Shown: positions 8,022 to 15,500 of the stretch, in pieces | Layout of the letters: each line of letters begins with the position of its first letter | Numbering within the stretch: the stretch's first letter is position 1 | NCBI GenBank assembly: GCA_002422285.1 | Contig: DIUF01000096.1 | Coordinates: 33,694 to 61,952 of the forward strand | Origin: Flavobacteriales bacterium UBA6165 | Lineage (GTDB): Bacteria > Bacteroidota > Bacteroidia > Flavobacteriales_D > Crocinitomicaceae | DNA: 28,259 nucleotides | Direction of reading: 5' to 3' | Notes under the pieces: generated by a model | What the model saw: the letters and a program-made list of their open reading frames with translations, nothing else | What the model was told of the DNA's origin: nothing | The model's database searches: none | Position numbers and translations under genes: made by a program

Positions 8022-8642
8022 TCAAGATTCAGCCACAACTTCTTTAACCTCAGGAAGATGCTGTTTGAGTAGATTTTCTATTCCGAATTTCAAAGTGGCT
8101 GTTGAACTTGGACATCCAGCACAAGAACCTTTGAGTATTACGTACACGGTTCCGTCTTCGAAGCCTTTGAAATCAATAGCACCACCATCGTTTTCTACTG
8201 CCGGACGGATGTATTCTTCAAGCAGTCCTCGGATAGCGTCATCTACTTCGCTAGGAGCGAAAGTTTTGCCAACACCGCTTTTTTCAGTGCCCTCAGCAGC
8301 TCTTTCATCGGTTTTGTTCTCCCTGCGTTCGGGCATTTGAATTAGAATTTCATTGCCATTGGCAATAAAATCGCGGATAAATTCGCGCAATTCCATGTTG
8401 ATGAAATCCCAAGAAATACTATCATCTTTGGTGATGGTAACAAAATTGGCCGACATAAAAACACCTTTAACAAAGGGGAAATTGAAGAGCGCCTCAGCCA
8501 ATGGGGAGTAATTTTTGGCTTCTTTTTGAGATAAAAATTCAGCAGATTCGCCAGTAATTAAAAGGTATTTATTCGCCACATACTTCATTGTGTTTGGGTT
8601 GGGCGTCATTTCAGCATATAAGGTAACGGGAACTTGATTCAT
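8022..8642 (-). CDS. Nfu-type iron-sulfur cluster carrier (NifU C-terminal domain)
   Basis: A 206-residue cytoplasmic Fe-S scaffold or carrier that delivers [4Fe-4S] clusters to apo-enzymes. Residues 6-95 form the Nfu N-terminal domain (TPNPNTMKYV, LAEALFNFPFVKGVFMSANFVTIT). After a charged linker (about 105-128), residues 133-203 form the NifU C-terminal domain, with the cluster-binding C174-A-G-C177 in GSCAGCPSS and the typical RPAVENDGGAIDF segment. The start ATG at 8642 is preferred over an upstream TTG at 8663, which lies inside the -7 promoter element. The gene is monocistronic, divergent from the L,D-transpeptidase gene. Confidence 0.93.
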   Translation of the reverse strand: MNQVPVTLYAEMTPNPNTMKYVANKYLLITGESAEFLSQKEAKNYSPLAEALFNFPFVKGVFMSANFVTITKDDSISWDFINMELREFIRDFIANGNEILIQMPERRENKTDERAAEGTEKSGVGKTFAPSEVDDAIRGLLEEYIRPAVENDGGAIDFKGFEDGTVYVILKGSCAGCPSSTATLKFGIENLLKQHLPEVKEVVAES

Positions 8643-8660
8643 CGTATGTAAGTTTTGATG

Positions 8661-8689
8661 CAAAGATACAGGAAGAACAAATCTATCAA
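8661..8689 (-). promoter_or_regulatory. Promoter of the nfu gene
   Basis: On the - strand, TTG (8689-8687), an 18-base spacer and TATCTTTG (8668-8661) form a near-perfect Bacteroidota promoter. The predicted transcription start is near 8654, about 12 bases before the ATG at 8642. Confidence 0.75.
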
Positions 8690-8724
8690 GGTAAAGTTGT
8701 TTAAATATGAGTATTATTCTTTGT

Positions 8725-8732
8725 TACCTTTG
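8725..8732 (+). promoter_or_regulatory. Probable -7 promoter element (TACCTTTG) for the L,D-transpeptidase gene
   Basis: TACCTTTG fits TAnnTTTG and lies 35 bases upstream of the chosen ATG at 8768. The nearest upstream TTG is 25 bases away, longer than usual, so the call rests on the -7 element. Confidence 0.45.
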
Positions 8733-8767
8733 AAAATTAATCCGTTATACCCATTGTTTTGAGAACC

Positions 8768-9367
8768 ATGACTATGATATTCACCATATTTGGATTACTG
8801 TTCGCTTCTTGTTCATCACCAGAAGCCGATGCTGCTGTTTTGGCAATCAAGCATGAGGCTTTGCACGAGGAGGCCAGCAGTTACTGTAAGTCGAATAATT
8901 ACAACACGGATTATTATTTTCTGCTTGATTTTTCGATTCACTCAGGCCGCAACAGATTTTTCATTTACAATTTTAAAGATAGTGTGGTGAAGCGCTCTGC
9001 ATTGGTTACACATGGTGTTTGCGATGGATTGGGTGCAAATCCTAATCCAACAGAAAATGTGAAATTCAGTAACACTGTAAACAGTCACTGCTCTTCTCAA
9101 GGCAAATACAAAATTGGGAAACGCGACTACAGCTCATGGGGGATTAATGTGAAATATTGGTTGCATGGGCTAGAATCCACCAACAACAAAGCTGTGGAAA
9201 GGGTGGTGGTACTGCATTCTTGGAGTGCTGTTCACGATTCAGAAGTTTATCCATATCATTCGCCTTTGAGTTGGGGCTGTCCTGCGGTATCGGATAATTT
9301 TATGTGGCATTTGGACAGTTTGCTTCAAAAAACAACAAAGCCCGTTTTGATGTGGATTGTGGAGTAG
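8768..9367 (+). CDS. L,D-transpeptidase-like (YkuD_2 / murein catalytic domain family) lipoprotein
   Basis: A 199-residue lipoprotein predicted to carry a YkuD_2-type catalytic domain, a family related to L,D-transpeptidases that remodel peptidoglycan cross-links. A short lipoprotein signal ends LFASC (Cys15). The catalytic domain spans about 50-197: LLDFSIHSGRNRFFIYNF, then THGVCDGLGANPNPTENVKFSN, then VVLHSW with His150, and the SWGCPAVSD motif with the nucleophile Cys171. Size and motif order fit this family. The start is placed at ATG 8768 rather than the in-frame TTG at 8759 because it gives a compact lipoprotein signal; ATG 8774 is also possible. It lies alone and divergent from nfu. 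No terminator is visible in the 100 bases after it. Confidence 0.85.
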   Translation: MTMIFTIFGLLFASCSSPEADAAVLAIKHEALHEEASSYCKSNNYNTDYYFLLDFSIHSGRNRFFIYNFKDSVVKRSALVTHGVCDGLGANPNPTENVKFSNTVNSHCSSQGKYKIGKRDYSSWGINVKYWLHGLESTNNKAVERVVVLHSWSAVHDSEVYPYHSPLSWGCPAVSDNFMWHLDSLLQKTTKPVLMWIVE

Positions 9368-9529
9368 AAGCGATAGTCGTGTTGATTTGTATTACTTGAA
9401 TTTTTCATTGTTTTAGCAGCGACGCAGTAAAACCGCAAATTTTATCGCTACAAAATTCTTGTCTTCTTTTGGACTTTTTATTTAACTTCCCGTTGCCGAG
9501 GACTTCGCGGTGCGAGAGCAGGCGAGGTC
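9368..9529. other. Gene-free spacer before the repeat region
   Basis: No credible ORF, RNA gene or terminator was found. Around 9415-9460 the sequence has GC-rich pieces (AGCAGCGACGCAGT, CCGCAAATTTTATCGC) resembling degraded versions of the hairpin repeats that follow. Together with the repeats to 10105 this makes a stretch of about 740 bases without a gene. Confidence 0.6.
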
Positions 9530-9834
9530 GTTGAGATCGCTGGCGCTAAGTTCGCAGCAGTCAAACTGCATGCGAAGCGAACCGCTGCGATTTAGGGTAT
9601 CGCTGAAGTTAGTTCGCAGTAGCTAAGCTAGCTGCGAAGCGTAACCACTACGATTCAGGGGGTGTTTATCTTAAAGTTTTCTTTTCGCAGCAGTTAAACT
9701 GCGGCGAAGCAACTACCGCGAATCAAGGGGGAGCACCCCCTTCGCTGGATTTGCAACTTAGCGCAGCGATCTCAACGACTTGTACTCGATTTGCGGTGAG
9801 TTAATCCTGCGAACTTAGCGCCAGCGATCTCAAC
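9530..9834. repeat. Element bounded by a perfect 28-bp inverted repeat
   Basis: The 28 bases at 9530-9557 (starting GTTGAGATCGCTGGCG) are the exact reverse complement of 9807-9834 (ending CGCCAGCGATCTCAAC). The ~250 bases between them hold three hairpin repeats and a partial extra copy of the same terminal sequence at 9754-9775. No flanking target-site duplication is visible. It contains no ORF worth calling. It may be a MITE-like or REP-like non-coding repeat, or inverted neighbouring members of one repeat family. A third copy of the terminal sequence lies at 11291-11318. Confidence 0.65.
9551..9732. repeat. Three imperfect tandem hairpin repeats (REP-like)
   Basis: Three units of about 48 bases start at 9551, 9613 and 9684. 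Each opens with a hairpin: TTCGCA-GCAGT-CAA-ACTGC-A-TGCGAA in unit 1, with compensating changes in units 2 and 3. Each then continues with a third arm ending in CGATTnAGGG or CGAATCAAGGG that could pair with the first arm instead. Bases differ between units while stems are kept, suggesting the fold rather than the sequence is conserved. Spacing is irregular (62 and 71 bases) and no cas genes are near, so this is not CRISPR. Confidence 0.6.
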
Positions 9835-10077
9835 ATCGTTACACTATAAATCCAACTATTCCCATCTCATCAAAAATTATTATGCTTCCAAAAATAATAC
9901 TTCTTTTGGAACTTCACGAATTTGATTCGAGGAGCTTAACTATGCTTATCCCCAGCTCCGAAAATCAAATGCAAACCCTACGCTTTTGCAAAGCGCGGTT
10001 TTTTCATGCCCAAATTTCCCTTCAAGCGGGGCTTGGGAAAATTATGCATGAAAAAACCCACATGCTACGCATGCGGG
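9741..10077. repeat. Structured dispersed repeat, copy A
   Basis: From about 9801 to 10077 this matches 11285-11541 in the same orientation with short indels; both also share TTCGCTGGATTTGCA about 40-60 bases upstream. Shared landmarks are the 28-base CTGCGAACTTAGCG...CTCAAC block, ACACTATAAATCCAACTATT, TTATGCTTCCAAAAATAATA, CGAGGAGCTTAACT, a long A/T-rich hairpin built on CATGCCCAAAT...GCATG, and a terminal CCCACATGC/GCATGCGGG hairpin. A 70-codon ORF inside it (9882-10094) is not conserved as coding sequence in the other copy and is not called. Copies A and B bracket the lipoprotein/Xre cassette. Confidence 0.8.
10051..10077 (-). terminator. Rho-independent terminator for the lipoprotein genes, inside repeat copy A
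   Basis: Read on the - strand, CCCGCATGC-GTA-GCATGTGGG forms a stem with one mismatch, followed by six T residues. It lies about 30 bases after the stop of the lipoprotein gene ending at 10106. Confidence 0.75.
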
Positions 10078-10105
10078 TGTACAAATTTAGGTAATGACTG
10101 AAAAA

Positions 10106-10423
10106 CTAAAAAAGTTCTATTCTAGTGCAAACATCATCTGTCACAGTTACGGTTCCCGACCATGAATCAGTTCCATCACTCGCAGAATAATTGTAAGTGC
10201 CAGATTCTAATTGATTAAAAACCGCACAACCTGAAGCGCCACAATTAGGAGCTGAGACGTATTCCGTTGTAATGTTAGATGTAACACCATCAATATTGAC
10301 AACTGTAATTCCATATCCACTTCCTGTTTGTTGCCAAAAGGTAAGGTCCCCATACTTTTGTTTGTTGCAAGATGACAACAATACGATTGTCAATAGCGAT
10401 GATAATATTAGTATTTTTTTCAT
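10106..10423 (-). CDS. Small lipoprotein of unknown function
   Basis: A 105-residue predicted lipoprotein. The signal peptide ends LLSSC with Cys19 as the lipidated residue. The mature ~85 residues look like a single beta-sandwich: GITVVNIDGVTSNITTEY, then a CGASGC pair that may form a disulfide or metal site, then GTYNYSASDGTDSWSGTVTVTDDVC. The GTYNYSASDG segment resembles the strands of small PEGA- or Ig-like domains often found in secreted proteins of this phylum. No precise family is recognised. It is the second gene of a two-gene unit behind the lipoprotein at 10488-10832 (64-base gap), and its terminator lies in the flanking repeat. The A-rich start context (AAAATGAAAAAAATA) is typical for the phylum. 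Confidence 0.75.
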   Translation of the reverse strand: MKKILILSSLLTIVLLSSCNKQKYGDLTFWQQTGSGYGITVVNIDGVTSNITTEYVSAPNCGASGCAVFNQLESGTYNYSASDGTDSWSGTVTVTDDVCTRIELF

Positions 10424-10487
10424 TTTGTTTAATTTAAATTGATGTTTGGATTAACTATGACTAGCATTAATAATTTTATATAATTCA

Positions 10488-10832
10488 CTACTCTACTCTT
10501 TTTATAACTTTAACGACCTTGTAGTTAACTATTCCTCCTGTAAACGTATAAACGAGCACAGAGAGGAAGTTAGATTTAGTTTCAATTGTATAATGCTCTG
10601 CATTGATTCTCTGTGCCATTTCATCAGTGTCATAGTCTGATAAAATATTAATACCAAGTACGAACATTGTCCCACTTTTGACATAATCTACTCCCCTTTT
10701 AAGGGTTATGGTTTTTTCGCCAAATACTCTTCCACCATTTTCAAATGGTTCAACCTTAGTATTAACAGAGAATTGCTGAACCCCACAAGAGGCTAGCATT
10801 AGAAATGTTGCAATAATTAAAGTTTTTTTCAT
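10488..10832 (-). CDS. Small Bor-like lipoprotein
   Basis: A 114-residue predicted lipoprotein with a short signal ending MLASC (Cys16). The layout resembles the phage-lambda Bor/Iss family (about 97 residues). Right after the lipid Cys comes a Q-x-F-x-V segment (CGVQQFSVNTK). A central region with FGEKT follows, and then a C-terminal stretch (YTIETKSNFLSVLVYTFTGGIVNYKVVKV) comparable to Bor's VVKTET...FVNGLLGFITLGIYTPLEARV. In that family the protein is an outer-membrane lipoprotein linked to serum resistance in enteric hosts; no such role can be inferred here. The likeness is by eye and remote. It is the first gene of a two-gene unit that diverges from the Xre regulator and faces its palindrome. 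Confidence 0.65.
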   Translation of the reverse strand: MKKTLIIATFLMLASCGVQQFSVNTKVEPFENGGRVFGEKTITLKRGVDYVKSGTMFVLGINILSDYDTDEMAQRINAEHYTIETKSNFLSVLVYTFTGGIVNYKVVKVIKRVE

Positions 10833-10904
10833 TTTTAGTTTGTTTAATATTCCCTACTCATATCGCTTTTCAGTTCCGCGTGCACCAGAGTGCTTTTCAT
10901 TTGG

Positions 10905-10912
10905 CAAACTTA
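10905..10912 (-). promoter_or_regulatory. Probable -7 element (TAAGTTTG) for the lipoprotein genes
   Basis: On the - strand TAAGTTTG fits TAnnTTTG and lies about 72 bases before the ATG at 10832. About 17 bases upstream, a TTCG (10933-10930) could serve as a weak -33 element, and it lies inside the 22-bp palindrome. A protein bound there would block this promoter. Confidence 0.5.
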
Positions 10913-10925
10913 ATTAAACTTTCTA

Positions 10926-10947
10926 AATACGAAATATATTTCGTATT
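10926..10947. promoter_or_regulatory. Perfect 22-bp palindrome, probable Xre operator
   Basis: The half-site AATACGAAATA is followed directly by its reverse complement TATTTCGTATT, with no mismatch. It sits in the 139-base gap between the divergent lipoprotein gene and the Xre gene, over the presumed -33 region of the former and about 30 bases before the latter's start. A dimeric helix-turn-helix protein such as the adjacent Xre protein is the natural candidate to bind it. Confidence 0.75.
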
Positions 10948-10977
10948 ATTTTTAATGATAATAACTCACTTTTGATT

Positions 10978-11229
10978 GTGAATTATAGTATCGAGATAGA
11001 ATTAAAGAAAATTGGTCAGAAAATCAAAGAAATCAGATTGGCAAAAAGAATGACACAGAGTGCTTTAGCATCATCTTCAGATGTAGATATTCGTTCGATT
11101 CAGCTAATAGAGGTCGGAAAACTAAATATGAGCCTGAAGATATTTTTCGCCATTTCACATTCATTGGAAATTAAGCCCTCAGATTTATTGGACAAAATTG
11201 AAATGGACAGTAAGTTCCATTTAGAATAA
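10978..11229 (+). CDS. Xre-family helix-turn-helix regulator, small
   Basis: An 83-residue single-domain DNA-binding protein. The HTH_3/Xre fold spans about 9-70: IGQKIKEIRLAKRMTQSALASSSDVDIRSIQLIEVGKLNMSLKIFFAISHSLEIKPSDLL. MTQSALASSSDVD aligns with helix 2 and the turn, and IRSIQLIEVGK with the recognition helix. It has no sensor domain, so any regulation would be by concentration or by a partner. No ATG precedes the domain; GTG 10978 is chosen, with TTG 10972 an in-frame alternative. It diverges from the two-lipoprotein unit and probably controls it and itself through the palindrome. The cassette is bracketed by repeat copies. Confidence 0.82.
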   Translation: MNYSIEIELKKIGQKIKEIRLAKRMTQSALASSSDVDIRSIQLIEVGKLNMSLKIFFAISHSLEIKPSDLLDKIEMDSKFHLE

Positions 11230-11250
11230 GAATCTATGTTATTTCCCCGC

Positions 11251-11545
11251 TTCGCTGGATTTGCACCGCGGAGCAGCAACGCAGTTAATCCTGCGAACTT
11301 AGCGCCAGCGATCTCAACGCAGTTACACTATAAATCCAACTATTCCCCATCTCCTTAAAAATTTATTATGCTTCCAAAAATAATATTTCTTTAGGAACTT
11401 TTCAAATTTGAGGCGAGGAGCTTAACTTTGGTCGTTTTGCTCAACTGTAATCAATCTCTGTTCCTTCATGCCCAAATTTTCCTTCAAGCGGTGCTTGGGA
11501 AAATTTTGCGCATGAAAAAACCCACATGCTACGCATGCGGGTTTT
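11251..11545. repeat. Structured dispersed repeat, copy B
   Basis: Second copy of the repeat seen at 9741-10077, in the same orientation. The core 11285-11541 aligns to 9801-10077 with most landmarks identical, including the 28-base block that also forms the ends of the 9530-9834 element. It contains the inverted pair CGCAG-TTAATC-CTGCG at 11280-11295, a long hairpin around CCCAAATTTTCC/GGGAAAATTT at 11470-11505, and the terminal CCCACATGC/GCATGCGGG hairpin. No ORF. It occupies almost all of the gene-free stretch between the Xre gene and tRNA-Arg. Confidence 0.8.
11515..11545 (-). terminator. Rho-independent terminator of tRNA-Arg, inside repeat copy B
   Basis: On the - strand, AAAACCCGCATGC-GTA-GCATGTGGGTTTTTT lies 10 bases beyond the tRNA 3' end. 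The stem has one A-C mismatch and ends in a T tract. It is the same hairpin that ends the lipoprotein transcript in copy A. Confidence 0.85.
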
Positions 11546-11554
11546 CATTCTTCG

Positions 11555-11628
11555 TGACCTCGCCAGGATTCAAACCTGGAACCTCTAGAGCCGTAATCTA
11601 GTACTCTATTCAGTTGAGCTACGAGGCC
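11555..11628 (-). tRNA. tRNA-Arg, anticodon ACG
   Basis: A 74-base cloverleaf on the - strand. The acceptor stem GGCCTCG pairs with CGAGGTC (one G-U). The D arm has AGCTCAACTGAATAGAGT. The anticodon stem CTAGA/TCTAG encloses the loop TTACGGC, giving anticodon ACG (wobble A34 normally becomes inosine, reading CGU/CGC/CGA). The T arm is CCAGG-TTTGAAT-CCTGG. The discriminator base is A and the CCA end is not encoded. No introns or bulges. Confidence 0.97.
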
Positions 11629-11657
11629 TTACGACAGACTTCTTTCGAAATCGGGTG

Positions 11658-11687
11658 CAAAGATAGTTGTTTTTTCTAGTTTGCAAA
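11658..11687 (-). promoter_or_regulatory. Promoter of tRNA-Arg
   Basis: On the - strand, TTTG (11687-11684), an 18-base spacer and TATCTTTG (11665-11658) match the Bacteroidota consensus with the same spacing as the nfu promoter. The element lies 29 bases upstream of the mature tRNA 5' end. Confidence 0.8.
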
Positions 11688-11691
11688 CTTT

Positions 11692-11964
11692 TTAGTGAAT
11701 TTCTGCTGTAATTCCTCGGTCAAGTAGGGCGGTGCACATGGGTTCAAGGGCCGACCATTCACCGTGTTTTACATCGTATTTTCCTCTAAAGTGGATAAAA
11801 TGAGCACATTGCTCGGCTTGGATGCGTTCGTGTTTACATACCTTCATCAAGGATTCAATTACAAAATCGAATGTATTGATATCGTCGTTGAATACTACCA
11901 AAGACTTTTCAGCGACAATGGCTTCGAGTGTATCTATGGCTACTTTTTCTTGTGTTTTTGTCAT
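11692..11964 (-). CDS. clpS: ATP-dependent Clp protease adaptor ClpS
   Basis: A 90-residue cytoplasmic adaptor that hands substrates with N-degron residues to the ClpA/ClpC unfoldase. The ClpS fold covers the whole protein after ~15 residues: VVFNDDINTFDFVIESLMKVCKH contains the N-end-rule pocket signature (the N-D-D...T-F-x-x-V-I pattern of the family), and EQCAHFIHFRGKYDVKHGEW includes the paired-helix His region with the usual AxxxxxxxH-x-x-G-x-x-V-x-x-G spacing. Length is normal. It stands alone, followed by the tRNA-Arg promoter. A TAATTTTG -7 element at 11991-11984 on the - strand lies about 20 bases upstream of its ATG. Confidence 0.93.
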   Translation of the reverse strand: MTKTQEKVAIDTLEAIVAEKSLVVFNDDINTFDFVIESLMKVCKHERIQAEQCAHFIHFRGKYDVKHGEWSALEPMCTALLDRGITAEIH

Positions 11965-11983
11965 GGCGAAATGAAATATGCTG

Positions 11984-11991
11984 CAAAATTA
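11984..11991 (-). promoter_or_regulatory. Probable -7 element (TAATTTTG) for clpS
   Basis: TAATTTTG on the - strand fits TAnnTTTG about 20 bases before the clpS ATG. The nearest upstream TTG is only 12 bases away, so no proper -33 element is seen. Confidence 0.4.
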
Positions 11992-12075
11992 GGCAAACAT
12001 GGTCAATTGGTAAAATAAATCTTGCAATAGTAGTGTTAAAATATAGGAAACAGAAAATGAACAGTCACTTTTTGG

Positions 12076-12540
12076 TTAAAACTCGACCTCAGGATTTTTC
12101 TTGAGCACTTCCCAAGTATGGTCGGCTAAGAGTTTAACTGTAGCCACAAAAGTCAATTTTGATCCCGATCGACCCCATTGTTCTGGTGCAACCATAGAAA
12201 GCAAATAGGAACTGTTATCGCGAGTATACAAATGATAGACATGCGAAATAAGTGGTTCAAATCGCATTTCAGCCATGTAAATTCTTTCCGAAATAGCCTT
12301 GCGTTCTTGAATTTTATTGGCCTGCTGAGCCAAAAGTTGCATCTGCTCATAAATCTGACTGAGTTGCTGGTCAGTTTGCTGATCCATGGCGGAGAGTGCT
12401 CGCCCTTTTAATTTGCCTTGGTCTTCAGGTTTCACTATGGCACTGCCCACGTGATGCGGATAGAGCAAAGTGCTGGGCGTTTCCGTTATTTTATCCGGAT
12501 CAATGGGATTGATGAAGTCTTTCTCTTTTTGCTCTGACAT
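12076..12540 (-). CDS. DUF2452 family protein
   Basis: A 154-residue soluble protein without a signal peptide. It fits the DUF2452 family as remembered: an N-terminal INPIDPDKITETPSTLLYPHHVGSA block, then KPEDQGKLKGRALSAMDQQTDQQLSQIYEQMQLLAQQANKIQERKAIS, then EPLISHVYHLY and the C-terminal VKLLADHTWEVLKKN. The middle (about 50-95) is strongly helical and Gln-rich. Biochemical function is unknown. The ATG lies 7 bases after the stop of the large T9SS-type protein, so it is the third gene of the symporter operon. Confidence 0.85.
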   Translation of the reverse strand: MSEQKEKDFINPIDPDKITETPSTLLYPHHVGSAIVKPEDQGKLKGRALSAMDQQTDQQLSQIYEQMQLLAQQANKIQERKAISERIYMAEMRFEPLISHVYHLYTRDNSSYLLSMVAPEQWGRSGSKLTFVATVKLLADHTWEVLKKNPEVEF

Positions 12541-12547
12541 GATGTAT

Positions 12548-15500
12548 TTATTTTGCGCCCACCAACACGTTCACATGACCGCGAGTAGTGATTTCGTTGT
12601 CCTGTCCATCTCGGATGCGCAACACATAAACATAAGTGCCCTCCATAATGTTTTGAGAAATGCTGTGTTTCCCATTCCAGCCCTCATCGGGGTTATTGGT
12701 TCTAAACATAACTTGCCCCCAGCGGTCGAAGATGGTGAGCTCATAAGTGTTAAAGTCATAGAAATTGAGCACTGGAAGAAACAATTCGTTGATACCATTA
12801 ATAATGATGGTATTGGGAATATATATCAGCGGTTCTAGCAGGGCGCAAGAAGCATTGGATTTACTTGTTTCATTGAAGCTGTACATGTTAAATCCTTCAA
12901 TGGCTTCAACAAAGTAGCAATATTCGCCAGTGGTGTGCCCAAATTCTTCGAGATTATCATAATAATTTCTTGTGTTTCCAGGAACAACGGCAATAGGGTC
13001 ATTGTCCATGATACCATTGATGCTTCTGAAAATTCGATAGCCCACAATGGGAGCAGAAAATTGTTCGTAAGATGACCATTGTAGGGTAACGCTTAAACGA
13101 GCTTGGTCTGTATTGGTGGTAAGGAAGATGGTTTTTCCGATGTTCGTCGGTAAAGTAGGGTTGTTGCACGAATCAATAGCCATCAATCGGTAGCGTTCGC
13201 TTCGTTCATTTGCTTTGTTGTTTTGGTCAATAAACAATTCAAATGGGCTGGCAACAATGCGTTCTTCAAGGTCTTCATAACTTTGCTGAATGTTGTTCCA
13301 CTTTTGAAGAATTACTTTTCCTTGACCGGGCAAGAAGCTGGAATAGTATAGTATGTGGACTTCATCGTCTTCAACTGTTGCTGTTGCTAAATAGTGAATG
13401 TCTGGCGAGCCCGGAAGTTCATATATGATAGATAGAATTTGCGAAAAAGAGTTAAATCCATTTTCAGATACGGCTTGAATGACAACTTGATACAAAATAT
13501 CAGGAGCAATACCAATTTGGGCATTCGGATTGGTGCTTGTGCCTGCCAAATACCAGTTTTCATTTTCGGGTTTCACAAACACACGATACAATTGAACGCC
13601 CTGAGGCCAGCCCACATAAGCCGACCAAGAAAGGTTTAAGGTTTCGGCGCACACATCTACAATTCCATTGGCATACATTGTGGTGTGCACATTGGCTTTT
13701 CCAGACGTTTGATAAGTCACAGGAATTTGATCAGTGAAGCAGGAGTCAAAGGCCGCTACTGTAAAGGAAAGCGCAGCACTGAGGTTGGCGCCAGTGATTT
13801 CGTAAGTATTGTTGAAACGCCCCCAAATGGTGTCCAAATCTGCGTAGAATCCGTTGCCATCTTGGTCATAAATAATATAACCATAAGTGTCGGGACTTGG
13901 ACTCACTCCCCATGTGATTACGATATTTCCAGTGATGGTATCTATAGAAACCGATTGGATAATAGGAATAGGCGGAGGCGTCATGTCTTCGAAAACATCA
14001 CCATCAATATTGGAATGTGAAACACAATTGTTGTTCATCAGCACAACTCGAAAATTTAAAAACGCATCACAAATTGTGATTTCATGTAAAAGTTGCGAGG
14101 TACTGATGCTCACAGAATCCACAACAGTCCAAACACCAGCTGGATATTCCATTTCGACATAAGCATAAGGTCCCCAAATGGCAGGATTTCCAATGTCATT
14201 CCAATTTAAAAAAGCAAAACCATTTCCAGGATTGTTAACTTCGAGAAATACCGTAGAAACCGTGTCGGATGAATTGAAAAATAAGCCACCGCAGCCACCA
14301 ATCGCTAAAATGTAATAGGATTGAACTCCTTGGTCGGCATTTGCTCCTACATGTGTGTAGGACGTAGTCGAAATATCGTTGATACTCGCAACTAAACCAT
14401 TTTGGGTATGGTGTATTTCATAACCATCGAATGCACCAATTGGTCCAGATGATGGTGTCCAAGTCAAAGTCACATCTCCATTGGGCAACACGTCAATACA
14501 TGTAATTTCTGGAGCAGCGGGCAACGCAGAATTGACAACATTGACTACTACCGTAACGTATTGAACAGCAGGTATTTGACATAAGTCGTCTTGAACGCGA
14601 AAAACAAAGTTATACGAGGCATTGTTTTGTGTTTGCCCAGAGGCACCGATCAAATGATTACATGCGGTTTGCCAGCTAAAATTTACGTTTGCACTTGGAC
14701 TTCCAGAAACTGGAATATTTGAACTCAAAGCAGCGCACGGTGGATTGGCACAGCCTGAATTCGCATCGGTTATATTGGAGGCAAACTGAGCACCTGAGGC
14801 ATAAATAAATGTGCTTTGAGGCAAGAAATTTTGAAGCAAGCCATTGTCTTGTGCTGCCAAATTGAAAGTCACTAAATCCCCAGCCATCACGGTGGTTTCG
14901 AATGATGTGTTTCCGTTGAAAGGTGGTGTAACAATTGGCGGATTATTTTGAATCAAACAATTCTCTACGGCTACTTGTAATTCAATTTGATTCTCTGAAA
15001 TTAGAACGCCATCTCGATAAGCCAAAACTTTGAGCATAATCACATAATTGCCCGCCATCGTTGAATTGAAAGTTAGGGTTCCGTTGGAAGCGTTCAATGC
15101 AGCTGGAGTACTTCCTGCACTAATAGCGGGAGAAGGAGTTGGAGAATTAACCGAAAAGCCATTTACAAAATTGATGTTGGCAGGGTCGTTTGGCGGATTG
15201 TAACTCGTAATGATTTGATCTAAAGGTTGTCCAAAAGCAAAGACCAAAGAGTCCAAATCTGGGTCGAAGACATTGGGGTTGAAGGAATATGGCACTCCAG
15301 CACAAGCTACTACGTAAGGTGGCTCATAAAATCGAGGAGAAGAATCGTTGCAGGTTCCATTCGCACCCGTATTGAACATCTTGGCAACTACCGTAATCCC
15401 AGTTGTTCCGGGACTTTGTAAATTGGTGATACTCGATGACCTGAAAAAACTGGAATAGGTAAACACCCAGCCATTAACACCCGGATTTCCGGGAAGAAAA

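Noticed and set aside
9551..9732. Possible CRISPR-like array of three units
   Set aside because: The units are imperfect, spacing is irregular, the 'spacers' resemble each other and no cas genes are present; hairpin repeats explain it better.
9530..9834. Insertion sequence with a transposase
   Set aside because: It has perfect inverted ends but no transposase ORF and no target duplication; kept only as a non-coding repeat.
9882..10094. 70-codon + strand ORF in the repeat region
   Set aside because: It lies inside repeat copy A; the matching stretch of copy B has indels that break the frame, and its end overlaps the terminator hairpin. Not a gene.
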